Source: Antedon mediterranea (Eukaryota > Echinodermata > Crinoidea > Comatulida > Antedonidae). Taken from it: a DNA stretch of 64,000 nucleotides. How positions within the stretch are numbered: the first letter of the stretch is position 1; every line of letters starts with the position of its first letter. Of this stretch, positions 11,621 to 22,660 are shown in pieces. A model generated the notes under the pieces. That model was not told the origin of the DNA. It searched no databases and was given only the letters and a program-made list of their open reading frames with translations. A program made the translations under genes and the position numbers. The stretch lies in contig NC_092675.1 of assembly GCF_964355755.1 (NCBI RefSeq), positions 12,291,312-12,355,311 on the forward strand. Direction: 5' to 3'.

Positions 11621-12080
11621 TCACCAGGTTGATCTTGGAGTTTGGGCATCACTGACCAGTGGTCTGTAGCCTGAGTTAGAAAGGACGGTCCTTATTTCCA
11701 CCTGTGGTCGCCTGCGACTTCCTCTCATGATATCATTTGCCACATTCTGCTTTGTGGGCACATAGTGCCAGGTCATGTCTTTGTGGTTTATTTCTGTTAC
11801 TCGAGTTCCGACGAAGACCTTGAATCTACAGGTTTCTGAAGCGAGCCACGTCAGTACCGTAGTGGAATCGCTCCACAGGTGGCTCGTACTAATAGGAATC
11901 TTTAAGGTTTGCTCTATGAAGTCCATCAGTCTCGCACCAACCAGTACGGCGCAGAGTTCCAATCTTGGCACGTTTAACTGTTTCTTAGGAGCAACCTTGG
12001 ATTTTGCGACGAATGCGGTCTCCACTTTTCCATCTCGCTCTCCGTGAATGTAGCCGACTGCCCCATAAGCCATTTCAGAC
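11621..12080 (-). pseudogene. BEL/Pao 1 RNase H
   Basis: One open frame from the AYGAVGYIHGE motif through KKQLNVPRLELCAVLVGARL (carrying the catalytic E) to HLWSDSTTVLTWL (catalytic D) and VPTKQNVANDIMRG. This is the standard Pao-type RNase H that degrades the RNA strand of the hybrid. The expected leading catalytic aspartate block just upstream is CDSSEMAYG on the same frame near 12085. It runs into frameshifts on both sides. Confidence 0.88.
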
Positions 12081-12534
12081 GAATCGCAGAAGACATGTAA
12101 CTGGTAAGTGGCATCCTTCAGCGTGAGATATCGTCTCGAGATGTTGACCCGATCGATGTACTTAAGTTATTCCTTCCATTGGACCCAGGAGGCTCGAAGC
12201 TCGGAGTTAGTTATTTCTCTGTCCCAATCGATGTTATCCATTTTCCACAAATCTTGGACTATTAGCTTACCCCTAATAAGGAATGCAACCAGGAAGCCAA
12301 TGGGGTCGTATTGTCTTGCCAGTGTCCGGTAAATATATCGCATTGTTACAACATCTCGATGATCATGATCATCATGATAAGTGAGTCAGATCCAGTATCC
12401 CAACATAGGTTCTGCTTCATTAGTGTCTTGTTGTCACTCTATTATAGTGCAGGATGAGAGTGCTTCTTCAGGCAATCCCTTCAAAACCTCTGGTTTATTA
12501 CTAGCCCACTGTCTAACCTTGAAGCCAGCCATGC

Positions 12535-13830
12535 TCAGTACAGCCCTGATGTCATGCACAATGATTTCAGCTTCTTCTGTAGATTTCGTGCTATCCAAAA
12601 GGCCTCCATGACGGATCTTTTCACTTCTGGATATTGTTCATCATGCTCTATAGCTAGTTTCTGGAGTAAATAAGTAGCGCAGCAGGGGCTGCAGGTAGAT
12701 CTAAATAGAGATAACCATTGGGAGATGGTAGGTTGTTTAGTTTCATCACAATCTCTCCAGATGAAGCGGAACAGGAATTGGTCTTCTGGTTTTCGTCGTA
12801 CCTGGTGGCACATGGCTTTAATGTCGCCAGATATCATCGCTAATTCATGTTGGCGAAACCTCAGGATTACTCCGATAAGAGATGAACCCAAATTAGGTCC
12901 GGCTAGCAGATGCTTATTCAAGTTCAGTCCCTGGAATTCGTGGGAGCAACTGAACACTAATCTGTGTTTACCTTTCTGTTCAATAACATAGTGAGGGACG
13001 AACCAAGATTCCTCAGACTTCTTGGCTTCTTCGGCTGTAATAATCTTCACTAGTTTATCGTCGATTAGCTTCTGAATTAATTGGTTGTGTTTCTCACGTC
13101 TTTCAGGCTTCTAGTTGTAGCACCTCTCCGTTCTCCTCATGTTTGGAATCATTGACTCAACACCAGCTCGGAATCGTGTACCGCTGTTATCACGCAACAA
13201 GGGAACCTCATAACGGTTCACTCCATTTACGTGAATCAGTTGTGTGGAATGTTCGAGATTGTTCACTGCCATTTGGCCGAGTCGAGAACGAGTCGCTGCC
13301 TTACTAGGAGGAAGTTCTTCCACCTGCCAAAGCCGTCTAACATCAGATTTCAGTTGTGATGACTCGCATAGGGTGAAGTTTGTTACAGTGACCGGTGGCT
13401 TGGTCAAAGGCATAAGAACTGGGCCATGCAATGTCCATCCAAATACTGTATGCACTGCTGCTGGAGATTTAATGCCTAGCTGTATCATTGGGCTTCTATG
13501 CGTATTTCTGGTAAAGGGACATCTTTCAGGTAATTGTAGTTCTCTTTGATCTCTCTTGTGGGGTACGAGTAGCTCCCCAGTGTTAACAAGGTCGAAGAAA
13601 ACGCATCGTCAAGGTTATATCTTGCCGATATGTGTACGTTTACACTCAATCCAGGAACTGTGGTCGTTCCGTGTTCCACAGTTTTCAGAACAATGCTGTC
13701 TTCATGGCCTTTTATGTTTAGTTTATTCATTCCATCAGTGAGCAGCATGGTTCTCATCGACCCATCATCTACAACAGCGTAGGTAGCGACTTTGCTGGTG
13801 GGACTGTATAATGTTACCGGGATGATTTTT
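12535..13830 (-). pseudogene. BEL/Pao 1 protease and reverse transcriptase
   Basis: The aspartic protease active-site region reads AVVDDGSMRTMLL (13790-13740). It is followed by LLTLGSYSYPTRE and, across a frameshift near 13486, IKSPAAVHTVFGWTLHGPV. RT begins at 13050 with VPHYVIEQKGKHRLVFSCS, GLNLNKHLLAGPNLGSSL and DQFLFRFIWRD. The YxDD box should lie near 12600, but the sequence there reads AFWIARN and jumps to the downstream helix, so the catalytic pair appears deleted. Non-functional. Confidence 0.87.
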
Positions 13831-13913
13831 AGGAATACGTCTCTGGGCTTGTACTGTTGGCACAGACTGTAGAGTTGGTTGGTTGCCGTTGCTGGATTGG
13901 AAGGGGTGGACTG

Positions 13914-15137
13914 TTAAGATACCGGTGTCAGGGTGTCTTGCAAAACTGTTAGATGCAGTTTAGAGCACATCTTACAACCCTTCCGAAGAGTACATTCGGT
14001 GGTAACATGTTTTCTAGCGTAATTTTTACAGCGATTGTTATTAGTGATCCAGTCCTTCATCTGGGATTTGCTTAGTTCTCTAAAGCTTTTGCAGCCCCCA
14101 AGGAAATGCTCGTTTCCGTTACAGTAAGGACAGAACATCCGAGGTAGTTTCTTGCTGTCTTTCGTATCTGTAAGGGTCATAGTTGTTGGTGGTCGGTGAT
14201 TTCTTTGATGATCCCTTTGGATAGTTTTTCCTTCTCTGCTTTCTTAGCGGTTAGCACCCTTCCAAATACCGGATCTTCCTCTTTGTCCCTAGCATTCTGG
14301 ACGAAATCAACTAGATGCTTGAATGTAGCGGTGGTATGGTTCTCTTTCAACTTGAAATTGACGTCTTTCCACTTGTTTCGGAGGAATATCGGTAAAATCT
14401 GCACAACTTTGGATAATCCCTCCATGGTATCCAGTTCCGAGAGTTTCCCCAAAGCTTCTAGGGTTCCGTAGCAGTTTCCTAGGTCATCTGCAAAATCTCC
14501 GAGTGTATCGAGGGTTACTATCTCTCGCTTCAGTATTTTATCAGTCCAGGCCTTGGTTATTATGTTGGGGTCCCCAAACTTCTCTTTTAGCTTTTTAATT
14601 GCTGCTATGTAGCCTTTTTCGGCTGGTTTAAGGACACAATACTGTATCGAAGAATATGCAGCACCCTCACATAAAGAGAGTAGATGTTGTAACTTGACAC
14701 CATCATCTTGGACTTGAGAAACAGTACTCTTGTATGCTGTAATGAATGCATGGTACCGTAGCGGGTCTCTTCTGAATGTTTTTGCGGTTGGATGCGGTGT
14801 AGAGCAATTGCCCGTAACAAGCCTTCCCAATTAAAGGCGTTTGTGTCCAACGAACTACCACTGGCTGTGGATAAATTAGGGTTAATGACATTATTATCGT
14901 TCACATTATCAACATCAATAGCGGGATCACTTAAATTAACACTAAATTATCATCATGGATATCATTTTGATTACTTGAAATTTCATCATTAATAACATTA
15001 CTATTATTCACATTACTGTCATCTACTAAAACAACAGTCTCATTTAGTTTCTTTTCTAAAGATTTAATACTGTTTCTTGTCTGGTTCCTTTTAGTATTAC
15101 GTCTGTTGATTTTCAGTTGTTTCAATTCCTCCGCCAT
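13914..15137 (-). pseudogene. BEL/Pao 1 gag
   Basis: It begins MAEELKQLKINRRNTKRN just inside the primer site, with a basic coiled-coil-like N-terminus, then shifts frame. 14830-14177 has FRRDPLRYHAFITAYKSTV, LLSLCEGAAYSSIQY and IKKLKEKFGDPNII, the DUF1759-type capsid core. 14180-13914 has CPYCNGNEHFLGGC and KHVTTECTLRKGCKMCSKLH, zinc-knuckle-like cysteine clusters. At least two frameshifts break it. Confidence 0.88.
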
Positions 15138-15141
15138 TTTT

Positions 15142-15159
15142 ATCCGGCTCGAGGGACCA
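15142..15159 (-). other. Primer-binding site, tRNA-Tyr-like
   Basis: Directly after the 5' LTR the element strand reads TGGTCCCTCGAGCCGGAT. This complements the 3' end of animal tRNA-Tyr including CCA, with one mismatch at position 7. Assignment is from remembered tRNA-Tyr ends. Confidence 0.65.
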
Positions 15160-15750
15160 TGTAGAAATGTCTGTAAGTACTGTTATATCTGGTTCGGTAG
15201 TAGGTAGGTAGAATGACAGACGGAATGAAACAAGTAGTCAGCATGTAGAGCTCAAAGTAACTTTTAATAGGTAATCCTCTACAGTATTGGTGTTGAGGTT
15301 GCAAAGTGGCAACGTGGCAATGTGTTCATTTATCACTACAAATACAAAATAAATAGAAACGGATAATTAACAGTAGTACCGGTAATATTAGCATACTGGT
15401 CACGTGACCCAACCTGTCCGAGCGAGGCTCTCGCTGAATACAAAACAATGGCAACAACGTGCGACGGCCTAGAGTAGACGTCACCTGAACTTACTAAAAT
15501 ATAACTTTTAAATCTTCTTTATCAACAATTACAGCCTATTACCAGGATTCTTGGTTTCTATAAAAACAGTTAATAAGGTTAATGATATTTTAGAAAGCAC
15601 CAAAACACTATAATTTTCATAATAATATAGGGTGATTGGAACGCTTCAGGCATGTTTATAAGACATTAACTGCGAGTGCGCGCTCAACATCGTCCGATAC
15701 TCGAAGCATATTATGATATGCGCCCTCAACGGACGACAGAAATCTTTACA
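15160..15750 (-). repeat. 5' LTR of BEL/Pao 1
   Basis: 591 bp, TGTAG...TTTACA on the plus strand. It contains ~100 bp near 15535-15650 that the other LTR lacks, plus the duplicated-looking CCGAGCGAGGCTCTCGC near 15418. Confidence 0.92.
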
Positions 15751-15935
15751 ATAGTTTTTAAGAACTTTCTATCCCACATACGAATGATTTATTTTCTTGT
15801 GTTAAAGGAAGATAAAAAGTTACAGTAACTTACCATTTTGTTAAAAATTTAAATTAATTGTGAGTAAGGCGGTGGTAAGGAAGAGGCATTTGCAAACATT
15901 CTTTTACATATTTCACAACATTAGAGTTTAGGTAA
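15751..15935. other. Unassigned sequence
   Basis: No features recognised between the BEL/Pao LTR and the AATTCCGATT tandem array. Confidence 0.5.
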
Positions 15936-15939
15936 TTTA

Positions 15940-16145
15940 ACCGATTGTAATGTAGCATTTAGGATGTTTTAATTTCGATTGTAGGCCTACTGTAGTATTT
16001 CAGATTTTTAAATTCCGATTGTACTGTAATATTTAGTTTAGTTTAGTTGTGTTGTAGTTTAAAATGTTTTAATTCCGATTGTACTGTAGTATTTAATTCC
16101 GATTGTATTTTAGTATTTAAGATTGTTTAATTCCGATTTATTTTG
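15940..16145. repeat. Degenerate AATTCCGATTGTACTGTAGTATTT tandem array
   Basis: Six imperfect units of about 25-40 bp around TTTTAATTCCGATTGTACTG, with variable spacers. It lies next to the left arm of an inverted-repeat element. Confidence 0.7.
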
Positions 16146-16491
16146 TTTTTAGATGAAGAAGAATCAATAAAATAACAATAAATTCTTTAAATAAATTGAT
16201 GATTTGACAGAAGTTTTTCTAATGCAAATTCTGCATACTCTATGTTCAATATTTTGTTTTTATGGAACACCAAAAGAGCAACATTAATAGAGGGCTAAAA
16301 ACTATGTGGAATCCATCGATTTAACTCATTTTGTTGGTGAAAATCGTGTTCAATTCAATATATTTTGCCACTGTAAATACAAATAAAATGTTCCTGTTGA
16401 TACTTTACCCGGTTTCCCCTTAGGTAGTCCTTATGACTAGGCCTAGGGATATTAAGATCGATTAATATTCTTTGAAAATAGAGAAAGTATC

Positions 16492-16623
16492 TGTGGTAAC
16501 GGAAACTAGAGTGAGCGTTGAGGGCAGGTTGTTGGAACACGAGGTTGAGAAAGAAAGAGACAATAAAGTGTTGATTCATACTACTATGTTTCTTGTTCTT
16601 ATTTAATTTGTGTGGATACTACA
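16492..16623 (+). repeat. 5' LTR of Gypsy element
   Basis: 132 bp, TG...CA ends, with AATAAA near 16562. ATTGGCGACGAGGATG follows and is the likely primer-binding area; I could not assign its tRNA. Confidence 0.93.
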
Positions 16624-16709
16624 ATTGGCGACGAGGATGAACTATAATATAGTAAGTAAACCACACCCATTTCTGGAATCTCCAGGCACGCCCGTTGTTC
16701 AGTAGAAAA

Positions 16710-17210
16710 CATGGAAAATTATATTTCAAAATTACTTGTCGGCTGCTGACTTGGAGGGAGCGTCGGCGGGCCGCCGCAAAGCTATCCTGATAGCGTCGTT
16801 AGGTACTGCAGCTCAACGAATTTATTACACTGTTTTGAACAGTAGGGCTACTTCGGCTGCCATATCAGGTGCACAGCAGGCAGCAGATGATGATAATGAT
16901 GAATATACAAGAGCATTACAATTACTTGGTGACTATTTTGAACCTAAAATTAACGTTGTAGCGGAGAGGTACAAGTTTCGTAGCCGATCTCACGAACCAG
17001 GTGAGAACGTTCAAACGTTACTTAGCTTGTACGTGCCAGTTTGCTGGGTTCCATGACGACATGATCCGTAATCAGATTGTAGAAAAAACAAACTCTACAA
17101 GAGTACGTGAAAGATTATTAATGGAGAAAGACTTGATCTTGACCAAAGCTATATAGATTGCAGAGAGGGTCGAATCAGCTGAGAAGGAACGGAAAGCAAT
17201 ATAGGGGATA
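16710..17210 (+). pseudogene. Gypsy gag, broken
   Basis: Coding from about 16725 reads YLSAADLEGASAGRRKAIL, LGTAAQRIYYTVL and TRALQLLGDYFEPKINVVAERYKF, typical of gag ahead of the zinc knuckles in Mag-like Gypsy elements. An ATG at 16710 lies in a different frame. The frame is lost near 17030, where other frames give AGFHDDMIRNQIVEK and then RERLLMEKDLILTKA. TAG codons near 17150 and 17200 add further breaks. Confidence 0.75.
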
Positions 17211-18320
17211 GTGGTAAAGATTCCTGATGAACTCAGTGCAGTACCAATGCCAGTGTGTGCACAAACACAGGTGAACAAAAGGAGCTACCGTAACAATGGT
17301 CCTAATGGGGAAGGAAAAAGACGATGTTTTCGATGCGGCCACCTGGCAAATTCTGATGAATGTCCAGCAAGGAGTCGAGTATGCCGTCAGTGTTCCAGAG
17401 TAGGCCACTTTCAGCGCATGTGTCAGGAAGTTGGTAATGCAAATGTTATGCAGTGTTTCGATGGAGAAGCTAATGGTGAGTGCATGAGGAAGACAAATAT
17501 TTCAGTGACTATTCGGGTGAATAATGTGAATCTACCTTTTGTTGTTGATACAGCGTCAGATGTATCCCTGTTAAGTATGAAACTGTTTCAAAGACATTTT
17601 GTGCATGAAGCACTGTACCCAAGTGGAGTTAACTTGTTAACTTATACAAGACAAACAATTAAAATTGTTGGGGAATTTAATGCATTGGTTAAGTACAAGT
17701 CAAAAATGGCTACAGCAAAGTTTTTAGTAGTAGACAAAGGGTGTTCTATTTTGGAAAAAGATTTGATTCAAAGGCTAGCGTTAACAATTGATGGGTCGAC
17801 TATGTCATGTTTGACAATTAAAGTTGAGAACTGTGAGGGTGAGGATACCAATATGGGTTGGGTAAAAAATAAGTTTCCCCATCTATTTGGTTCTGATCTG
17901 GGACACATTAAGGGTTTTGAGCATACAGTTAAGGCTAATTCCCAAGTGCCACCTGTGCAGCAAGTACTGAGAAGACTGCCTCTGGCAGTTCGGGACAAAG
18001 TTACTAATGAGTTGAATAGGTTGGAGAAGGAAGGAGTTATTGAAAGGGTTAAGAGGGCAACCGATTGGGTGTCTCCATTAGTAGTTATTTGGAAGAAAAA
18101 TGGTGAAATACGACTTTGTGTGGATTTGAGAAAAGTAAATGAATCCATAGTAATTGAAAAACACCCTTTACCAAAAATTGATGAATTATTAGATACCATG
18201 TCAGGTGGTAAATTGTTTAGCAAATTAGATTTGAAGTCTGCATATCACCAGTTAAATTTACATGAAAATAGTAGGGACCTTACAACGTTTGTATCCCACA
18301 AGGGTTTGTACAGTTTTTAA
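17211..18320 (+). pseudogene. Gypsy nucleocapsid, protease and RT N-terminal half
   Basis: Two CCHC-type knuckles are visible, CFRCGHLANSDEC and CRQCSRVGHFQRMC. The protease has FVVDTASDVSLLS, with DTA in place of the usual DTG/DSG. RT has VIERVKRATDWVSPLVVIWKK, LCVDLRKVNE, PLPKIDELL and FSKLDLKSAYHQL, with the first catalytic aspartate. A TAA at 18318-18320 stops the frame just after SHKGLYSF. Homology continues in frame four bases later, so this is a single nonsense change, not a domain boundary. Confidence 0.9.
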
Positions 18321-18323
18321 AAG

Positions 18324-20051
18324 GTGTGCTTTGGGTTGGCTTCTGCTCCTACCGCATTTCAAAAAATAATGTCAATAATACTGCAAGGAATTCCTAATAT
18401 TTGGTACTTTATTGATGATATTTGTGTTTTTGGCAGGACTAAATCAGATCATGATACAGCTCTAAAGGCAGTACTAAATAGGCTTCAAGAGTATGGAATG
18501 CGCCTCAATGACAAGTGTGAGTTTGGAGTGACTAGCGTTAAAATTTTGGTCCATGTATTAGATTCAGAGGGGCTTCACCCAAACCCAGAATTAGTTAAAG
18601 CAATAACATGCGCTCCGGTTCCAGAAAATAAAGAGCAGGTGAAATCCTTTCTGGGCTTAGCCGGATACTATTCCAAATTTATCAAGAATTATGCAACTCT
18701 CGTACAGCCACTAAGGGATATTCAATTAGGGGAGAAATTTGACTTGAGTGAAAGGGTCAGTGGGGCATTTGCATTGATTAAGCAGAGCATTGTGACATGT
18801 CCAGCCCTTGCCTTGTTTGACCCAGAAAGGGAAGTAATTGTGACGACAGATGGGTCGGGGTATGGAATAGGGGCTATTCTCACCCATCTAATCGAAGGGA
18901 AGGATGTAACCATAGCTTTCACATCAAGGAAGTTAACATGTGCAGAAAGAAAATATTCCACAGGCGAATGTGAAGCCTTGACATGTGTGTACTCAATTGA
19001 GAAATTTTATACGTACCTATGGGGTAGACATTTTATACTACGAACCGATCACAAAGCACTGACAACACTGTTAGCATCTAGTGGAAATGGCCACATACCT
19101 ATGGGTATAGCTAGATGGGGTGCAATGCTGCTAAATTATAACTACACCGTTGAATACAAACCAGGCTCTGATAATGTTGTGGCAGATGGATTATCTCGTC
19201 TGCCATTGGAATATGAAGGGGGGTCTTCTGAACAGAACAATGAAATTGCTGCGGTATGTTGTAGAGATAGAGGAAGAGTGTTGTATAACCCTGGAAAATT
19301 TAAGGCTGAGGTAGATAAAGATCAAACCCAACATAAAGTGATTAAATACATAGAGTCTGGTTGGCCGGAAAGTAAAGATATGTTGGATAGCAACATACTG
19401 CCATATTATAAAGTACGGGAGGAATTAATAGTATTAGAAAATAGAGTTTACAGAGGTGATAGGGTGGTGGTACCAGATTCCCTAACAGTTCATTTAATTT
19501 ACAATGCACATGAGGCTCACCAAGGGATAATGAGAACTAAGAAAAGATTGTATTGGTGGCCAAGAATGGATACCCATGTAGAACATATAATTAAACATTG
19601 CATTGTGTGTATAGAACATTATAAAACGGTAAAGATTTCCAAAGCTCCAATGACACCCATAGAATACCCATCAATGCCCTGGGAAAAGTTGGGACTAGAT
19701 ATAGTGGGTCCCTGTGACTTACTACCAAGCCAGTGCAGATTTGCCATTACTTTAATTGATTACCATTCTAAGTGGCCAGAGGTATGTTTTGTAACAAAAG
19801 TTACCACACAAGTCGTAATAGACTTTCTGTCGAGGGTATTTGCTCGGGAGGGCTACCAATTAGAATTGATAACTGATCATGGAGCTCAGTTTGTCAGTTA
19901 CGAAATGAAACAATTTCTGAAACAAAGGGATATTAGGCATTTGCATTCTGCTATTTATCACCCACAGAGTAATGGGGCAGTAGAAAGATTTAACAAAGTG
20001 TTAAAACAAACAATACAAACTGCATCATTAGAAGGGAAAGAAGTTAAATAA
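18324..20051 (+). pseudogene. Gypsy RT C-terminal half, RNase H and integrase
   Basis: It continues with FGLASAPTAFQKIM and the catalytic box WYFIDDICVFG (IDD where YxDD/FxDD is usual). RNase H follows: TTDGSGYGIGAIL, GECEALTCVYSIEKF, RTDHKALTTLL. Integrase has H-x-A-H and C-x2-C zinc ligands (YNAHEAHQG, HCIVCIEH), then catalytic D, D and E in LGLDIVGPC, ITDHGAQFVS and NGAVERFNK. The frame stops at 20049-20051 (TAA) inside the integrase tail. The downstream segments continue the same protein, so this stop is a disabling mutation. Confidence 0.9.
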
Positions 20052-20615
20052 TATGTACAGTCATTTTTATTTGTATATAGAAACACTCCACACTCAACAA
20101 CAGAGGTGGAACCAGCATTGCTGTTACATGGACGAAAATTAAGAAACCAGTTAAATATAAAAGGATTGACACCGCCATCAGATGTGGTGGTTGATAAAAC
20201 TAAACTTAAAGAACTAGTAAGGGTTAAACAAGAGAAACAAAAGAAATATTTTGATAATCATAACAGTGTGAAATTACCTGTTGTACAGGAAGGAATGCAT
20301 GTAAAGGTAAAGAAAACTGGATATGTACATAAGGGTAGTAGTTAATTTATGGGGCCATTTCGAGTAGTTAAGAAGGTGGAAAAAACATATAATATTGAAA
20401 GGCTGGCTATTGTAAGCCCTGATTGTAAGAAATGGGCGACGCCATTGAATAAGGTATTGATAGATGATTTTGAAAATGAACAACCAGAACATGTAAATGT
20501 AGATATATTCATACAAAGAGATGTAGACCAAGTTCCGTATAGAACTAGGTCAGGTAGAGTAGTAAGAAATCCTAGTAGGTACGTTGAAGAATGTAATTTG
20601 TTACAAGGGGGAGAT
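20052..20615 (+). pseudogene. Gypsy integrase C-terminal tail
   Basis: FLFVYRNTPHSTTEVEPALLLHGRKLRNQLN (20070-20150) is the conserved post-catalytic helix region. It then reads to a TAA at 20343 and resumes with MGPFRVVKKVEKTYNIE and YRTRSGRVVRNPSRY, a typical basic Gypsy C-terminus ending in the LTR. AAGGGGGAGAT just before 20616 is the polypurine tract. Confidence 0.82.
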
Positions 20616-20747
20616 TGTGGTAACGGGAACTAGAGTGGGCGTTGAGGGCAGGTTGTTGGAACACGAGGTTGAGAAAGAAAGAGACAATAAAGTGTTGATT
20701 CATACTGCTGTGTTTCTTGTTCTTATTTAATTTGTGTGGATACTACA
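20616..20747 (+). repeat. 3' LTR of Gypsy element
   Basis: 132 bp, four A-to-G differences from the 5' LTR and otherwise identical. GTATC follows. Confidence 0.93.
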
Positions 20748-21035
20748 GTATCAGCAGTAACATATTACAGCATTTATATTTGACAAATTGACAAAACATA
20801 TTGAACAAATTAAATTTCCCCAATAAATGTATTAAATGTAGACGCATGCCATCGAGTTTTAGCCCTCTGTTCTTGTTGCTCTTTTGGCGCTCCATAGAAA
20901 CGGAAATATTGAAAGTTCAGTATGCGAAAGTGTGCAAGAAACACGTCTGTAAAATCACCAATTTTTATTTATATTTATGTATTTATTTGTTACTTTTTAT
21001 GTTAATCTCTTTCATATAAGTACTTATGTTTGTGA

Positions 21036-22482
21036 TCTATATATAAATTTACGTAAGGGCAAAATTCGGTAAATCGTGCCTTACTTTTACAATTTTTACT
21101 CGATGGTATATAAAGTTGGTTCGTACTTTCGGTACTGATTTTAACCACCTGATGTAACCCTGTTTACTAATTAAATTGAGTTAGATAATTAGTTATTGAC
21201 AATTAAAACAAATTTAGGTTCAACGATTTGCCCCAAATAGGGGTGTTTTTCAATCGTGGTATACACTGTCTAATGGATGTCCGTCTTGAAAAATACCCAC
21301 AGACAATAATACGAGGATGCTTCGCATTTTCCTATCTCCTCCTACGATAATTGTTTTTAATGGCTGAAAACCGGTTGAACAGCTCGAGTACAGCATCATA
21401 ATGTTGAAGACAGGCCGCTTTTCTTTAAAAAATACTATTTTGATAGATTTAATATACGTTTATACAAATGTATTGATTTGCGATGAATGGAACGTTCCAA
21501 TCTCTGTTCCACAAGTGTCTATTCCCTCAGGCGTCGTAAAGGCAAGTACTGTATACTCATAACAGAAATTCGATCCATTTTTTTTCCAATCTGTGCTGCA
21601 GAGGTTGGATATAATTTTTTTTTAACGGATAATGAGCTAGCGTTTTCAGTCGCCGTATATTATGTACAAATCTTTATTATTGCATTTAAACCACCCACAT
21701 CATCACCCTTCCCTCACTGGCATGAGTAGCGTTGTAAAGCCAGTAGAGGATAGGCCTACGGTGCATCAAATCCCCTAAACGCAGAACAACTTTGGTGGGT
21801 AGGGTAGGAACCAACTTAAGTATGAATTGGCTCTAAGAAACAATTGAAAACCATTAGGCCTACTAATAAAGTTGAGTTAGATAATTTAATTTTTATTGAC
21901 GATTAAATCGATTTTATGATTTTCCCCGAATAGAGGTGGTTTTCACAAATTGTTTTACATTATATAAACATACACGTCGTAGTGATGTATCGTTACATGT
22001 ACTGTACTATTTCAATCGACTAGGACGGTGATAGTTTCAACAAAGTGTTACATAGCAATGTTTTACTGTGTTTAGTGATATATTATTTGTAAAACATGAA
22101 AACAATTAATATTTCGTTACTAAATGGATAAAGAATATATTTAATATATTTAAAAATTGTTCCTCTTTGCACCCACCCTCTTCCCCATCCCTCACCCCTA
22201 ATGTTACATACAAAACACAAATTAAGTTTGTTTAAATTTGACTTAAACAATTGGTCTCATTTTGTGACAAGTTTCTCTTTCGGAAGTAATTCTCAGGGTG
22301 CTAATTTTAGTTGAGTACATAAATCAGTGTCTATTTATTCGGTCGTTCCTGTAAACGACATGTATTATTGTACGTACATATTTGAAATCGCCAGTTTTTT
22401 AACGCTGAAATTATTATGTATTCGAGAACCATCTGTGGGCACGACCTAGATGGTACGCGAGCGAAGCGAGCGTACCATCTAG
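21036..22482 (+). mobile_element. Non-autonomous Helitron, copy 1
   Basis: The 5' end TCTATATATAAATTTACG follows an A at 21035. The 3' end is a hairpin, stem CTAGATGGTACGC (22446-22458) pairing with GCGTACCATCTAG (22470-22482), with the terminal CTAG next to T. A|TC...CTAG|T with no duplication is the Helitron rule. 1447 bp, no Rep/helicase ORF. Two further copies lie on the minus strand at 46056-48101 and 55443-56514. Confidence 0.88.
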
Positions 22483-22660
22483 TTTAATTAAATTTATGGT
22501 AAAACGCATTAATAAATGGGGGGAGTGGGGGGGGGGGGTTTACTGGTGGGAATCACCACCCGAAAGGGGACAAATTGCCATCCAACTTTTCTAGACCAGA
22601 ATTTCCGTAAATTACGAATCTGGAAGGTAATCGATCAGGATAGGGAGGGTTTTCGAAATA

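Larger units (their letters stand above)
9670..15750 (-). mobile_element. BEL/Pao LTR retrotransposon 1, both LTRs, coding broken
   Basis: The minus-strand order is 5' LTR (15750-15160), primer site, gag with DUF1759-like core and zinc knuckle, protease, RT, RNase H, integrase, polypurine tract, 3' LTR (10143-9670). This domain order and the gag type are those of BEL/Pao. Many frameshifts separate the domains. Flanking 5-mers (AATTA and ATAGT) do not match, so the insertion is old, rearranged, or its ends have drifted. Confidence 0.93.
16492..20747 (+). mobile_element. Gypsy-type LTR retrotransposon, complete ends
   Basis: Two 132-bp LTRs starting TGTGGTAAC and ending GGATACTACA. A 5-bp duplication, GTATC, lies on both sides (16487-16491 and 20748-20752). 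The order is gag, protease, RT, RNase H, integrase, which is the Gypsy order. The LTRs differ at four sites, all A/G transitions (about 97% identity), so this is one of the younger insertions here. In-frame stops and frameshifts in gag, RT and the 3' coding part leave it non-autonomous. Confidence 0.95.
16160..20990. mobile_element. Inverted-repeat element split by the Gypsy insertion
   Basis: The left arm (about 16160-16412) and right arm (about 20748-20990) are diverged reverse complements. Landmarks are GGAACACCAAAAGAGCAAC at 16264 against GTTGCTCTTTTGGCGCTCC at 20876, and CTGTTGATAC at 16403 against GTATCAGCAG at 20748. The Gypsy element lies between them. Without it the element would be roughly 580 bp with long arms. 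No ORF. Confidence 0.75.
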
